Positions 1 to 11,252 of a DNA stretch of 64,000 bases are shown piece after piece. A program made the position numbers and the translations under genes. Under the pieces are notes generated by a model, which did not search any database, had not been told where the DNA came from, and worked only from the letters and a program-made list of their open reading frames with translations. Origin of the DNA: Voacanga thouarsii (taxonomy: Eukaryota > Streptophyta > Magnoliopsida > Gentianales > Apocynaceae); the NCBI GenBank assembly GCA_026120185.1, contig JANUWF010001101.1:496001-560000 (forward strand). Reading direction: 5' to 3'. The first letter of the stretch is position 1. Each line of letters begins with the position of its first letter.

Positions 1-772
1 AGTTGATTGAATCATCTTTTCAGACAGTTTACTTGCATTTTATATTGACTGAGGTGCTTTGTTCTGTCGCTTTGCTCATCAAGGAAAAAGGTAAATAAAT
101 TTATACGTTTCAAATCAAAATTTCAATATGTATATTTTATATGAAATGGATCCCCGTAATGACTTTGCTCATCATGATATTGCTATGAGATTGCTGCATT
201 CATTTTGCATTAACAACAAGAAGGGGAAAAAAAGACCTTATCTTGAATTTAATTCTAGATTTTGGTACTGAATGATGATTTTTTATGTTAGACCGGTGAT
301 CTTAAACTTGCTTGTTTGATCCTAGTGTTGGTTTTAAGTTGTGCAAATGCATTACCTTGTTTTAGTCAAAATACTAGCTTTAAAGATTGGAATTTTGAAA
401 AGAAAATGCAAAAAACTATTATAAAATTCAAAATGTATAAGGATGTGCCATTTCTAGCTTAATTTGATTTTCATCTCAGGTGTTCTCTTACAAAATGGTA
501 AAGAGTATTGTTGTAGAAATAATGGAGTATCGTCAAGCTATTAGATACTCTGGCACAAATTATTTTTGGCTGTTTGGCCCTGGCATTGCTCATGATTTGT
601 AATTTGTACTATAGTAACCATATGTTTCAAAAACTATATTACACTTATAATTTGTACTATAGTAACCTTATGCTATTATTACTCACAGGTTAAACCTTTA
701 GTTCTTCATTGATTTGCCCAGACGGACAAGTTTTTCTTAGGTAAGAAAACACTTGGTAGGCATCTTTAGAAT

Positions 773-843
773 CCCGTGAGTGATGGGTGATCATTCCCCG
801 TGAGTGATGGGTGATCACTCCCTATGAGTAATGGGTGATTACC
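773..843. repeat. Short tandem repeat, about 3 x 24 bp
   Basis: Three consecutive units built on TGAGTGATGGGTGATCA, starting near 773, 796 and 820. The third unit has diverged (ATGAGTAATGGGTGATTA). No coding potential and no known element family recognised. Confidence 0.75.
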
Positions 844-904
844 CCTAAATTTAGTATTGTATATTAAATGTTTTGAGGTTATTTGTGTTTTGTGAATTTT
901 TTAC

Positions 905-2550
905 AATGAAGGGAAACTCTGTTAATTTTTTTTTAAAAATTGAGGTGGCTTAATGCCAAGTAATTGTTTAATGACTCTGTCCATATGTTCATTTCTTGTT
1001 TTAGCTTTCTTGTTTAGAATACTTTATTGTCTTGAATTTTTTACAATGAATATTGTGTGAATTGTGGTGGCCTTGCGCCTGGAAAATGTTCAAGCTAATT
1101 TAGTTGTTTAGTATGGATTCTAAGCTAATTTAGTTAAGTGTTTGGAGGAGAATTCTAAGGCTTTTGATTTTCAAATTCAAACTAGGTTGAATGGAGTAAA
1201 GTTAAGAGGGTTTTAAAGTATAGTAATGATACTTTTCGACTGCCATGGTGAAAGGAAGAAAATGGCAGCTTGTATTTTTCAAGAAGGAAAAAAATATGAA
1301 GAAGAGAAATGCTGTAAAAAATCTGAGAAATTAATGGTTAATTGAATAGGAAAATCTAGGGAGTTGTTGAGCAAAAATTCAAAGTGTTTTGAATAGATTT
1401 TGTGGCTAAAAAGTAGGAGTATTTTGAGGTACTCTAATAGAGGCTTGACTGGCTACCTTGTTAAAGAACAAGGAATGAAGTTGAAGATAATTCTTGGTGT
1501 CTAATACCTAAAGAATTCCAAAGCTGGAATAGAAAGAGAATGCAAAAATAAAGGCTTACAAAATCTTTGTGTTTTGATGGAAATAACTAAGAGTAGGAAA
1601 GCTGCTTTTGTGAAGCTAAATGCTTGTGTGTGCTACGTAAGTATCTCAGCTTTGGAGGGCTGAAATTAATGAAGAACAATTTCCAACTTTTGCACATATC
1701 AAAGAAAACTGATTACAATGAAAAATGTAAATCTAGCTGAAACGTTTGGTCACAAGGAAGAATGTTGTAACTGAATGGCTAAGGAAATGAACAAAAGAAT
1801 TTTCCAGCTTTTAGCTAAACCAACAATCAACAACATATAGTTTCCTTAGGAGATAAATTAGGTAGTTCAATTTTCAATAAGCAGGAATTTCTCAATCATG
1901 ATTTTTGAGATTCCTTGAAATTCCTCTCCTTAATTCTTTCCTATATTTCAGCCAGCTCTTGCTCAACCAAAGCTGAAAGTTTAGATCAAGCAACTCTCTT
2001 AAAACTTTAGGACAAGAACATAAGAATAGGAGAATTCGAAAAGAAATGGAATTCAAAATTTGAACCTATTAGGACATAAGCAATAAAAATGGGTATGTGA
2101 AATTCTATCAAATTCTTTTCAAGACAAGATCAAGAAGATTAGAAGATTTTAATTTAAACTTCACAAGACATCCTCCCTTAGTTGTGTGAATTGTGGTGGC
2201 CTTGCGCCTGGAAAACGTTCAAGTTATAGGGGAAACTCTGTCAAATTTTTTTTAAAAATAGAGGTGGCATGCCAAGAGATTCTTATTGATTCTTACCTAT
2301 TGTATTTCCATATGTTCTTTTCATTGTGAAGTTGATCTATGCATGGTGAACCACATTTTGATGTATATTACTCTACTTGATAAAGAGAACAATTTTACTT
2401 GTTTTAGCTTCCTTGTGTAGAAATTTTTATTGTATTGATTAATGACTCTGGGATTGTGTGTTTTTTGAAATGAATGTTGGGTGAATTGAGGTGGCTTTGT
2501 ACCTGGAAAATGTTCAAGTTATAGGGGAAACTCTGCCAGATTTTTTTTAA
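905..2550 (+). repeat. Dispersed direct repeat, three diverged copies
   Basis: A block containing GGGAAACTCTG, a T-run, GAGGTGGC and TGCCAAG, plus a block with TGGCCTTGCGCCTGGAAAA and GTTCAAG, occurs at about 905-1095, 2180-2280 and 2455-2550. Block order and spacing differ between copies, and about 1.1 kb of unrelated sequence separates the first copy from the second. This could be a decayed tandem repeat later split by an insertion, or a repeat belonging to the upstream part of the CACTA element. The source family is not recognised. Confidence 0.6.
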
Positions 2551-2725
2551 AGGATTTAGAATGCACAACTCGATAGCTGATAGTATTTCTTCTGTATCAT
2601 TATTCAATCTTTCTTCCATAATTCATAGCGAGTATACTAGGGTCCTCGACCTTCACAATCTACCATCGTTCTTCATTCGAATTATACACGTGCTAATAAA
2701 TTACATGGTTATGGCCTAAATGTAG

Positions 2726-5700
2726 ATGGATGACCGTGGTTGGATGTACAGAAGACACGTACAGGGGATTAAAGGAATTACATCTGAGTTTGAACAAGGG
2801 GTCAAGCGATTCATTGCATATTATTTGTCAATTGGTCCAGCCTCAGTTATAAGGTGTCCGTGTGGAAAGTGTAAAAACAAGGCGTACCTTTCCCCAGATG
2901 AAGTGGACCTGCACTTGTACAGATTTGGGTTTGTTGCTAATTACCGAAGATGGACTAGTCATGGTGAGGGTATTAATCCGTCACCAACTACATCAATAAT
3001 CGGCACTTGTACGACTGCAGTCGAGTCAAGCTCTAACAATCCGTATCGAGATATGGTGATCGATATAGTTGGATATCAATTTCTAACTGGACCTTCATCA
3101 TCGGAGAATGTTGAGGAACCACCAAACCCGGATGCATAGAAATTTTATGACATGCTGAGAGCTTCAAAAACTCCGATATGGGATGGATGCAAGAATCACA
3201 GTACGTTATCAGTTGTTTCTCGGCTTTTGAATATTAAATCCGAAAACAACGTGTCGGAGAAATGCTTTAATCAGGTGATGCAATTGATGAAGAATGTATT
3301 ACCAAGTAGTAATAAGCTCCCGGATGACTTCTACCAAACAAAGAAGTTGGTATCTGGTCTAGGGCTACCTGTTCAGAAGATAGATGTCTGCCCAAATGGA
3401 TGCATGCTCTACTGGAAGGACGATAGTACTAGGAGGGACTGCAAATTCTGTGGCCATGGCAGATATCTGGCGAAAAGGAAAGTAGGAAAGGACAAACAAT
3501 AGAAAGACGTTCCTTTCAAGAAAATGTATTACTTCCCATTAACACCCAGACTGCAGAGACTATTTGCATCCTCCACAATAGCAGAGCACATGAGATGGCA
3601 TGCAGAGAGTCAACCGGAAGAGGACGTTATGAGCCATCCACGCGATGGTGAAGCTTAGAAACACTTCGACCGTAGTCATCCTGAATTTGCAGCTGAAGTT
3701 CGTAATGTGCGTCTTGGGTTATGCACAGATAGATTTTCACCATTTGGAATGTCGGGAAAACAATACTCTTGTTGGCCTGTTATTGTTACTCCATATAATT
3801 TACCTCCGTCGATGTGCATGAGGGATCCATTTATGTTTTTGACTGTCATTGTCCCGGGTCCTAGGAATCCGAAACATAAAATTGATATCTATCTACAACC
3901 TTTGGTAGATGAATTAAGGATGATGCGGATTAGTGGAGTCTCTACATATGATATTTCAAAGAAATAGAACTTCTGTCTACGAGCAACACTTCTTTGGATA
4001 ATAAACGACTTCCCGACATATGGGATGCTAAGTGGTTGGAGCACAGCTGGTAGATTAGTATGTCCGTATTGCATGGAGCAGACAAAATTATTTCACTTGC
4101 AAAATGGAGGTAAACACTCTTGGTTTGACTGCCACCGGCTCTTACATTTAAATCATCCATACAGAAGAAATGCTAGGTTTTTCAGGAAGGATAAAGGTCG
4201 CGAGACAGCACACCTTTTACAACGCACTTCTGGAGATGGTATATGGGCTAGAGTGTGCCATTTACCAAAAATAACCGAGACAGCTGTGGATCTTGGTAGG
4301 GATGATGGCAGAGGCATCTACCATAATTGGGCTAAAAGGAGTATCTTTTAGGATTTGTTGTATTGGAGAACACACTTAATCCGTCATAACATAGATGTGA
4401 TCACAATGAAAAAATGTGTTCGATAATGCCTTTAACACAGTCATGAATGTAAAGGGAAAAACAAAGGATAATGTGAAGGTGCGACGTGATCTGTTGGTAT
4501 ATTGTGATAGACCTGAATTACACGTGATTGGCTTGGGTGACGGGAGGACATTAATGCCAAAGGCTAAATACTCTATTACACCCGAACAAAAGAGACTTCT
4601 ACTAGAGTGGGTTAGAGATTTGCGACTTCCGGATGGATATGCTTCGAATTTAAGCAGGTGTGTTGATTTGAATGAGCTGAAAATGTCGGGTATGAAAAGC
4701 CATAACTGCCATGTGTTTATGAAAAGATTGCTTCCAACTACATTTAAAGAATTACTCCTGGTGTCAATTTGGAACGTTTTAGCAGAAGCCAGTCTCTTTT
4801 ATCGTGACTTATGTTCGCCTAAACTTTCCACGACCCATATGAAGCAACTGGAAGATAATATTGCCTTACTCATGTGTAACTTGGAGAAGATCTTCCCACC
4901 CAACTTCTTTGACGTGATGGTGCACCTTATGGTCCACCTGCCATATGAAGCCAGGGTTGGTGGCCCTGTTCAATATAGATGGATATATCCATTCGAGCGG
5001 TAAAATATTATGTATTATTATATCTATATATACATCGACTATGTGAATTAGTTCTAACTGTAAAAAATGCATTAGGTTCTTATATCGTTTGAAAACCAAA
5101 GTTAAAAATAAGGCGAAAATGGAGGGATCAATTTGCAATGCTTACTTAGTTGAAGAGGCATCTACATTCTTCTCCTATTATTTTGAGCCGCATGTGCAGA
5201 CTCGACATACAGCTACGGCTACGAATGATGAGGGCGTTCATGATACAAGCTCAAGTGATACTGTATGTTCTATATGCGCCGTTCTAATGAGGGTTTTGGG
5301 AAGTATTCACAATAGGTATCTTACCCCGGATGAATTTAAGACTACCACAAATTACATATACCTAAACTGTGAAGAAGTTCAACCATACATTACGTAAGTA
5401 TACCGCTGTTGCCTTACATTGCTAGATTTTATACGGCAATTCTTTGAATGAGTATTCTTATGTGTTCGTTTTTGTCGTTTTAGGAAATTCAAAAATGACT
5501 TGTAGTTGTATGAGCCGAGTATAACAGACCCTGAAGTTGATAGGAGAATAGAGTCGGAGTTTGCAGGATGGTTTAGGACTTATGTGAGTTGAACACATCC
5601 AAAATGAGACTTTAAAATAAATTACATTGATATCGAATGTGCATTAACGCTTTGTTTTTTGCTAGGTTCATGATCCACAAAATCAAGTGACTGAACAACA

Positions 5701-6398
5701 CTTAAAAAGCTTGACCTGGGGACCTTCGAGACAAATGAAATACTTCCATGGCTACTTCATAAATGGTTTTAAGTTTCATACACATGATCGGCCATTCGGA
5801 AAAAAAACAATTAACAGCGGAGTTTGTGTTAAAGGCGACGGAGATAGTGCCGAAGATTATTATGGAGTGTTGAAGGAGATTGTCGAACTTCAGTTCCCTA
5901 GGACTCCTTGTTTAAAAGTTATCCTATTCAAGTGTGATTGGTTTGATCCAATGCTAAATCGAGGGGTTAAAATTCATCCTCACTACAAACTTGTTGACAT
6001 CAACTACAAGAGGAATTATCCAAAATATGACCCTTTTGTGTTAGCTCAACAAGCAACATAAGTGTATTTCCTATCCTACCCGGGGAGCAAAAGACCAAAA
6101 TCTGATTGGGTAGCTGTTTGTAAAATGAAAGCTCGACATGTTATTGATGCACCCGTTGTCGAGGCACCATATCAGGAGGAAGTAGATGATGCGCAGGCAA
6201 TCAATGTACGTGTTGAGGATGACATTAGCAGATGAGTCCGGTATTGGAGATACAATCGATTTTATAGATTCGAGTTTAATGATAGAGGAAGCACAACCGA
6301 ACAACGAAAACGATAACGAGGAAGAAGAATGGGAGACAGGATCCTCTACAGATGACGATGTGGAAGGCTACTCATCCAATGATGACAGAAGTCCATAG
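2726..6398 (+). pseudogene. CACTA transposase TNP2, multi-exon, broken by stops
   Basis: Successive plus-strand segments match the domain order of plant CACTA transposases. A Transposase-associated domain (2726-2975) has CPCGKCKNK and a WTSHGE end. The tnp2 core (3152-4351) has LGLCTDRFSPFG, CWPVIVTPYNLPPSMCM, PGPRNPKHKIDIYLQPLVDE and LSGWSTAGRLVCPYCM. A DUF4218-like segment follows (4416-4999 and 5076-5393), then a DUF4216-like segment (5666-6110) with SGVCVKGDGD, ILFKCDWFDP and YDPFVLAQQ. Three introns have good GT/AG sites: 5000-5075, 5394-5483 and 5584-5665. In-frame stops occur near 3137, 3500, 3656, 3965, 5503 and 6059. Several (near 3656 TGG>TAG, 3965 CAG>TAG, 6059 CAA>TAA) fit single transitions. 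The C-terminal end is acidic (6290-6390). Confidence 0.85.
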
Positions 6399-6554
6399 AC
6401 TAAGTTCAAGTTTAACTAATGTATAGATATAATTAGTAGTTCTACTATCGTTACATTACAAGCGTTTTACTTTGCTTTATACTTTTAAATTTATTATCTT
6501 TTTCTTCTCCCAAAATATAACAATTTTTATGTATTTAAATAATTTCAGATACAT

Positions 6555-8181
6555 ATGGCTTCAGATGCCTCACCCAACGATCGGTCAGCGACTCGTGAGT
6601 CGTCGAGGGCGGATGAGACACTGTCCCCAAGTATCGCCCCACGTATACCTGCTCCACAGCCATTGCCTTCAGAAGAGGCCCGATCAGAGTAGGCCCCTAC
6701 CCCGATCCTAGGTTCTTCAGGGTTCACAGTTGGCGCTCCATCTATTGACGACACGTGACTGCTGATTGAGCCAGTTGGTGACTCGTAAGTCGGCTACATA
6801 ATTGCTTATTATACGCTTTTCTAAATTTTCAAAATTATAACTTGTCTAATATTACAAAATCTATTTTCTCGAAACAGGTTGTGTGAAGGGAGATTGTTGA
6901 GATTTTTAGGCGACACTACACTGGAGCCTATACTATCTTCTCACAGGTTCCGATTGATGTTCGGAACATGTGGTTCGATCTTTGGAGTGTGAGTTCAATT
7001 TGTAATTATTATTTGTAGTCTTTTTATTATTTTTAATATGTTTTCTTATTTGTAATTACTTGTAACGGCTACTTTGATTTTGCAGCCTTTCTTCTATTGG
7101 CACCCCGAGCATGCCACACAGATCCCGGCTAATTGGGAGAAGAAGTGTAAGGCTAGATTTTAGGATGCATTGTCCAAGGCTCAGAAAAAGCATGAGCATA
7201 GCTGCCCCAAGTGGATTTCCCCAGACCATTAGGCTACTTTATCGGAGTATTAGGGGTCCGATAGGTGACAGCGTATCTCTTCCCCTGCTAAGCAGAACAG
7301 ATCCACTGGTTAGGCGTCCCACACAAGAGGATCTATTTCTTTTACTGAGCATGAGGAGGGGATGGTAAGTGTAAAATTTTTTACTGTTCGGTATATCCGC
7401 TATTTCACATTTAATCAATCATAAAAGCTAACATCTAGTCATTTTTTGTTACAATGATAGCGGAGACAGTTAGGTCCTGACTTCAGCTATGTCGACCTTT
7501 TCAGACGCATCCATATGTTCCAGGACGGGCCGAGGAAGGGCCAATATGTCAGTGATCGATCGCGCCACACACTGGTAAGAATACACAATCTTATACGTTT
7601 TTAAGTTTAATATTATTTATATTTTGATCGCTAATTTTAAATATTTTATGCGTGTTTCCTTGCCCCAAATTCGATAGGATACTGTCACTGCTATTATTGA
7701 GCGTCACGCACAGTCGGGTTTCCAGACTGATTCTACGAGCACGGTCGCACCAAGTCGGGTGCCCGACGAGAAGACGCTGTTCGTCAAGGTGGATGACAGA
7801 GCGTGCAAGAAAGGATGCGTACATGGATTGGGCTCCGAGTCTGCGAGGGTGAGGTAGAGGTTACAGCAGCCAGCTTCATCTAAGTCATCGACTTCTTCTA
7901 CCTCGTTAGATGTGAGCCAGCTACAGAGAGAGTTACACACTGAGAGGAGGAGGCAAGAGAGAGTTGAGCATCAGGTACAGGTATATCGGAGCCACAGCCA
8001 GAGCTTGACTGAGTACCTGACGCTTGTGTTTCAGAATTTGAATCTACCTCTGCCACCGCCGATGCCAGCTGTTCAGGAGGATGATGCTGAGGATGAAAAG
8101 GACTTCGTCATCAGTCCTCCAGATTACAGGGCATTTTTTAAACATTTTAAAAAAATATATTTTAAAATTATACAGTACTAG
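6555..8181 (+). pseudogene. Second CACTA gene, Transposase_24 (Ptta/En/Spm) type
   Basis: Six exons with consensus splice sites: 6555-6784, 6878-6988, 7086-7364, 7461-7574, and 7678 to the stop at 8181. The first encodes a Ser/Pro-rich start (MASDASPNDRSATRESSRAD). The middle exons encode the family signature: YTIFSQVPIDVRNMWFDLW, FFYWHPEHATQI, WEKKCKARF and CPKWISPDHW-like sequence ending at a TAG. Later comes YVDLFRRIHMFQDGPRKGQ and VSDRSRHTL. The last exon ends in a Glu/Arg/Gln-rich, coiled-coil-like stretch (LQRELHTERRRQERVEHQVQ). Exon 7086-7364 alone has five in-frame stops, most at positions where the family has Trp, Gln or Arg codons. The product probably bound element ends together with the TNP2 protein. 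(Five exons are delimited here; an additional small exon cannot be excluded.). Confidence 0.75.
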
Positions 8182-8710
8182 TGAGGGATTAGCGAGGGGT
8201 TCAAGGAAATTAAATTGAGTATCCGTCGCTAATCCCTCGCAAATTAGCTTGGGATTAGTGACGGAAAACTTATATCAAAACATAAAAAGAAATGTTCCGT
8301 CGCTAATCCCTCGCAAATTAGCTTGGGATTAGCGACGGACAACTTATATCAAACATTAAAAAGAAAATTTTCGTCGCGAATTCCTCGCAAATTAGCTTGA
8401 GATTAGTGACGGAAATTTCCAACTTTTATTAATTACTAAAATAATCCATCGTTGATCCCTTTCTAAATAGAAAGGGATCAGCGACGGAAAATAAAAAATC
8501 CCTCGCAGACCCGTTTCAAAAATCCATTACTGAAGTCGTTGACTGCTGAAAAAATACCTCGCTAATCCGTCGCTATTTGCGACGGGTTTTTGAATCCGTC
8601 ACAAATTTTTGCCTTTACGAGGAGGAAATTAGCGGGGGAATTTTCCCTCGCTAATCTGTCGCTAATTTGATTTAGCGACGGATTAGCGAGGGAAATGTCC
8701 CTCGCCAATT
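8180..8710. repeat. CACTA 3' subterminal repeat array
   Basis: Multiple copies, in both orientations, of words built from CCGTCGCTAATCCCTCGC and its complement GCGAGGGATTAGCGACGG. Three units near 8222-8266, 8297-8338 and 8372-8412 are imperfect palindromes of about 42 bp: the outer GTCGCTAAT and ATTAGCGAC arms flank CTCGCAAATTAGCTTGGG. Further copies follow between 8510 and 8705. Subterminal repeats of this kind are the transposase-binding sites of CACTA elements. Confidence 0.85.
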
Positions 8711-8715
8711 CTCTG

Positions 8716-8728
8716 TTTTCTTATAGTG
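8716..8728 (+). repeat. CACTA 3' terminal inverted repeat
   Basis: TTTTCTTATAGTG; its reverse complement CACTATAAGAAAA is a canonical CACTA-superfamily terminus. It directly follows the subterminal array and defines the right edge of the transposon. Confidence 0.85.
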
Positions 8729-9732
8729 TTGGTTGAAAACAAATGGATTATATTAGCTTTGATTAGAAAATATGAATTTGTGCTGAATAAGTGTATCTCT
8801 TGTGAGCTATTAGAATCTGAAAATTACAGAATTAAAGAGGATTTGAAGGAGAATTGAATAAATTAATGATTTCAAGATGTTAAAGACTAAAGGAGAACAA
8901 AAAAGAGTATGAATAGTGGATTTGAACCAAAACTATTGGGGCTATTTTTGTCTAGTAGCATGTCATAAGAACCAAAACTCTAAAAAAGGGCTTATACAAA
9001 ATTAAATTTAAGAGTATTATGGTCGCTTTGGTATATTATGGAGCCAAATCGGGCTTGTGGATTGAAAGTTATGTGCGAAATAAAATCATGTATCAAACAG
9101 TGAAATTTCAGAAATCTAGTCCGAAAATGGATGAGTTTGAGGATGAATAATTGTGTGATTTTGGATGAAATGAATGTGAATTATGAAATGAATCCCTTGT
9201 ATATGAAGGAGAAAGGATGTGAAAAAAGAAAAATGAAAGAATAGAACAAACGACAAAAAAACGACGTGAATGGAAGTTGAACGTTTTCCTTAACTGTCGG
9301 CTAACCGTTGGTCTATCGGCTAAACGTCGGTTGGATGTCGGCTACCCGTCGGCTGGACTTCGGCTAACCATTGGCTATTCTTTGACCGAACATGATTTGA
9401 CCTGAAAACAATGTTTGGTGTAGGTTTATCGATAAACGACAAACGGAGCATTGAAAATGGTAGAAACGGTGGTTGAACGGCTGTAAACGAAAAGAGTTAA
9501 TTAGAACACAAGGTGAGTCCCTTTGATTTCTAAAACTTTTTGTAAGCTAGTGTGTTTCTCTTTTCCATGAAATGTTATGTTTTATACTATTTTGGAAATT
9601 CTTGAATATATTTAAGGTTTATCTGAGCAAGAATTACTTTTATGCTACTTTGGGCTCGAATGAACTTCATATTTAGCTTGGGAACCTTAATTGATTATTA
9701 AAGCATGAATTTTGTGAATTTAGTTTTTTTGG
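8729..9732. other. Left part of an interrupted LTR-like sequence
   Basis: No open reading frame. This stretch is continuous with 15477-17231 once the nested LTR element 9738-15471 and one copy of its GTTAA duplication are removed. It contains repeated CGTCGGCTA-type words at about 9290-9375. With the short tandem repeats of the right part, the joined sequence (about 2.8 kb, non-coding, GC-richer than its surroundings) looks like one long LTR of a Ty3/gypsy element, but no second copy, primer site or certain boundary is visible. Confidence 0.35.
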
Positions 9733-9737
9733 GTTAA
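9733..9737. repeat. Target-site duplication GTTAA (left)
   Basis: GTTAA directly precedes the TGATGTGT end of the left LTR. The same five bases directly follow the right LTR at 15472-15476. Confidence 0.9.
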
Positions 9738-11237
9738 TGATGTGTTCGGACTTGGGTGTAAAAATCATACAAAAACTAAGCACATTCCCAATCAAATTTA
9801 AATTAAAACGTTCAATCCAAATCACACATATGAGCAAACGTACTCATCATTAACCGAGCATAAGGTTCAAACGAGTGTCGATCCTCCAGGAACAAGTAGA
9901 CATTAATCACATTTCTTTCATTGTTTAACCGACTCGATAAAGTGAAAAATAAACAAAAATAAAAATAAAATAAAATAAAAATAAAAGTATATACATGTCA
10001 AGGATAGAGAAGCATGTAACTCAAACCATTGTTTAGACAAACATGATCTTAACGTACTTAACCATTATCATAACTAATCATTCTCTTGGCACCATAAAGG
10101 ATAAAGGTAAATTAGCATCACTTGACCTATTTCAACTAATTACTACCTTCTAGATAAATTAGCCACAATCCTTAATTCAAGTCCTATTATCAGGCAAACT
10201 TAAAATATGAAATTAACCAATGAATCCATATTCTAGCAGACATCAATTAACCTTTAATTACTCTGTTCTTAACAATTAACCTCATTCTCAGGCAAGTTAA
10301 AAGATAACAAATATAAAATCAATAAATTAACACCATCAACCCTATTCTCAAGCAAGTTAATGGAAAACAATCAATTAATCTCACAATCAACCCAAGTAAT
10401 TAAATACCAAGAATAACAATCAATTAATCAAAAGATCAAATACCGCTAAAAATCATGAATATCTAAAATAATGTCAAATTACAATAAAACAATTAACACA
10501 TCATTGTTCAAGAAAAAGAAAACAAAATAAAAGAAAGTACGCATAAACAAGTATCCTTCTTCTTCTTCCTTTGAAGACCTTCTTGCACAATCCTCCTTGA
10601 ATTCAAGAATTTCTCCTTAGATTGAATGATTTTTTATGATGATCAATGAATTCTCCTCCTTTTCCCTTGTGTTTTTCATCTATTTATAAGCTTAGGAAGT
10701 GCCTAAACTCGTAAGTACAGTGTTCTTAGTCGAGTAGAAGTTGGAAGATACTAAAACTTCACATATTACCAAAAACCGCGTAGAAAAAATTAAGCACCAC
10801 CTTATCTTCAGGGCACAGCCGGTGCTGCATTGGCTCTCTGAGTCGGCACTAGTTGTGTTCTGCTTCTCTACTTGTTCGCTAATTTTTCTTCGAATTTTAC
10901 ACAATGAAGACCAGAATGCAGCCGACACCACCTTGACTCTTAGAGTCGGCGTTGGTTCCTCTCTATTTTCTTTTGTTTTGCCAATTTTTCTATCGTTTCG
11001 AAGTACGTGCCAACAGTGCATGGTCGGCACCAGTTCTAGAGCCCTAGCTGGCACTACCTCTCCTCTGTTCTGCGATGTTTTTGTTTCGTTTTACCCTAAA
11101 AATCTGAAATAATGAACAAAATACCTTTCCAAGGGTAAAATCTCAAATATGAAGGAATATGACTAGTTATTAAACAAAATGTATTACAAAAGAACCTCAA
11201 ATAACTAGGAAAAATATGACTAATTTAGCCCTTATCA
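9738..11237 (-). repeat. 3' LTR of the non-autonomous element
   Basis: 1500 bp, paired with 13975-15471 over its full length with scattered substitutions and small indels. A minus-strand TATAAATA at about 10681-10690 is a candidate promoter box. In the block 10800-11060 this copy often has TG or CA where the partner has CG. Confidence 0.92.
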
Positions 11238-11252
11238 ATTCCCCCACACTTA
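11238..11252 (-). other. Polypurine tract
   Basis: The minus strand reads AAGTGTGGGGGAAT immediately before the LTR start TGATAAG. This purine-rich run adjoining the 3' LTR is where plus-strand DNA synthesis is primed in LTR retrotransposons. Confidence 0.8.

Larger units (their letters stand above)
1..2725. other. Intergenic AT-rich DNA, no gene recognised
   Basis: No convincing coding exon is seen on either strand; the longest open stretch (about 2404-2619 minus) has no family motif. The stretch holds a short tandem repeat near 773-843 and several copies of a dispersed repeat, listed separately. The 5' end of the CACTA transposon that follows should lie here or further left, but I find no CACTA terminal repeat and no copy of its GCGACGG-type subterminal motif in this stretch. 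Confidence 0.6.
2726..8728 (+). mobile_element. CACTA (En/Spm-type) DNA transposon, decayed, 5' end not found
   Basis: The element is identified by a TNP2-type transposase (2726-6398), a second Transposase_24-like gene (6555-8181), an array of subterminal repeats (about 8180-8705) and a 3' terminal repeat TTTTCTTATAGTG at 8716-8728, which is the reverse complement of the canonical CACTATAAGAAAA end. Gene order (large transposase, then the smaller protein, then subterminal repeats) is typical of the superfamily. Bases after the end read TTG, the expected size of a 3-bp target duplication, but the left end was not found, so the duplication is unverified. Both genes carry many stop codons, so this copy cannot move by itself. 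The start given here is the first supported codon, not the element boundary. Confidence 0.85.

Noticed and set aside
10692..11112. ORFs on both strands inside the left LTR (and 14926-15186 in the right LTR)
   Set aside because: Not conserved in length between the two LTR copies and without domain; LTR regulatory sequence.
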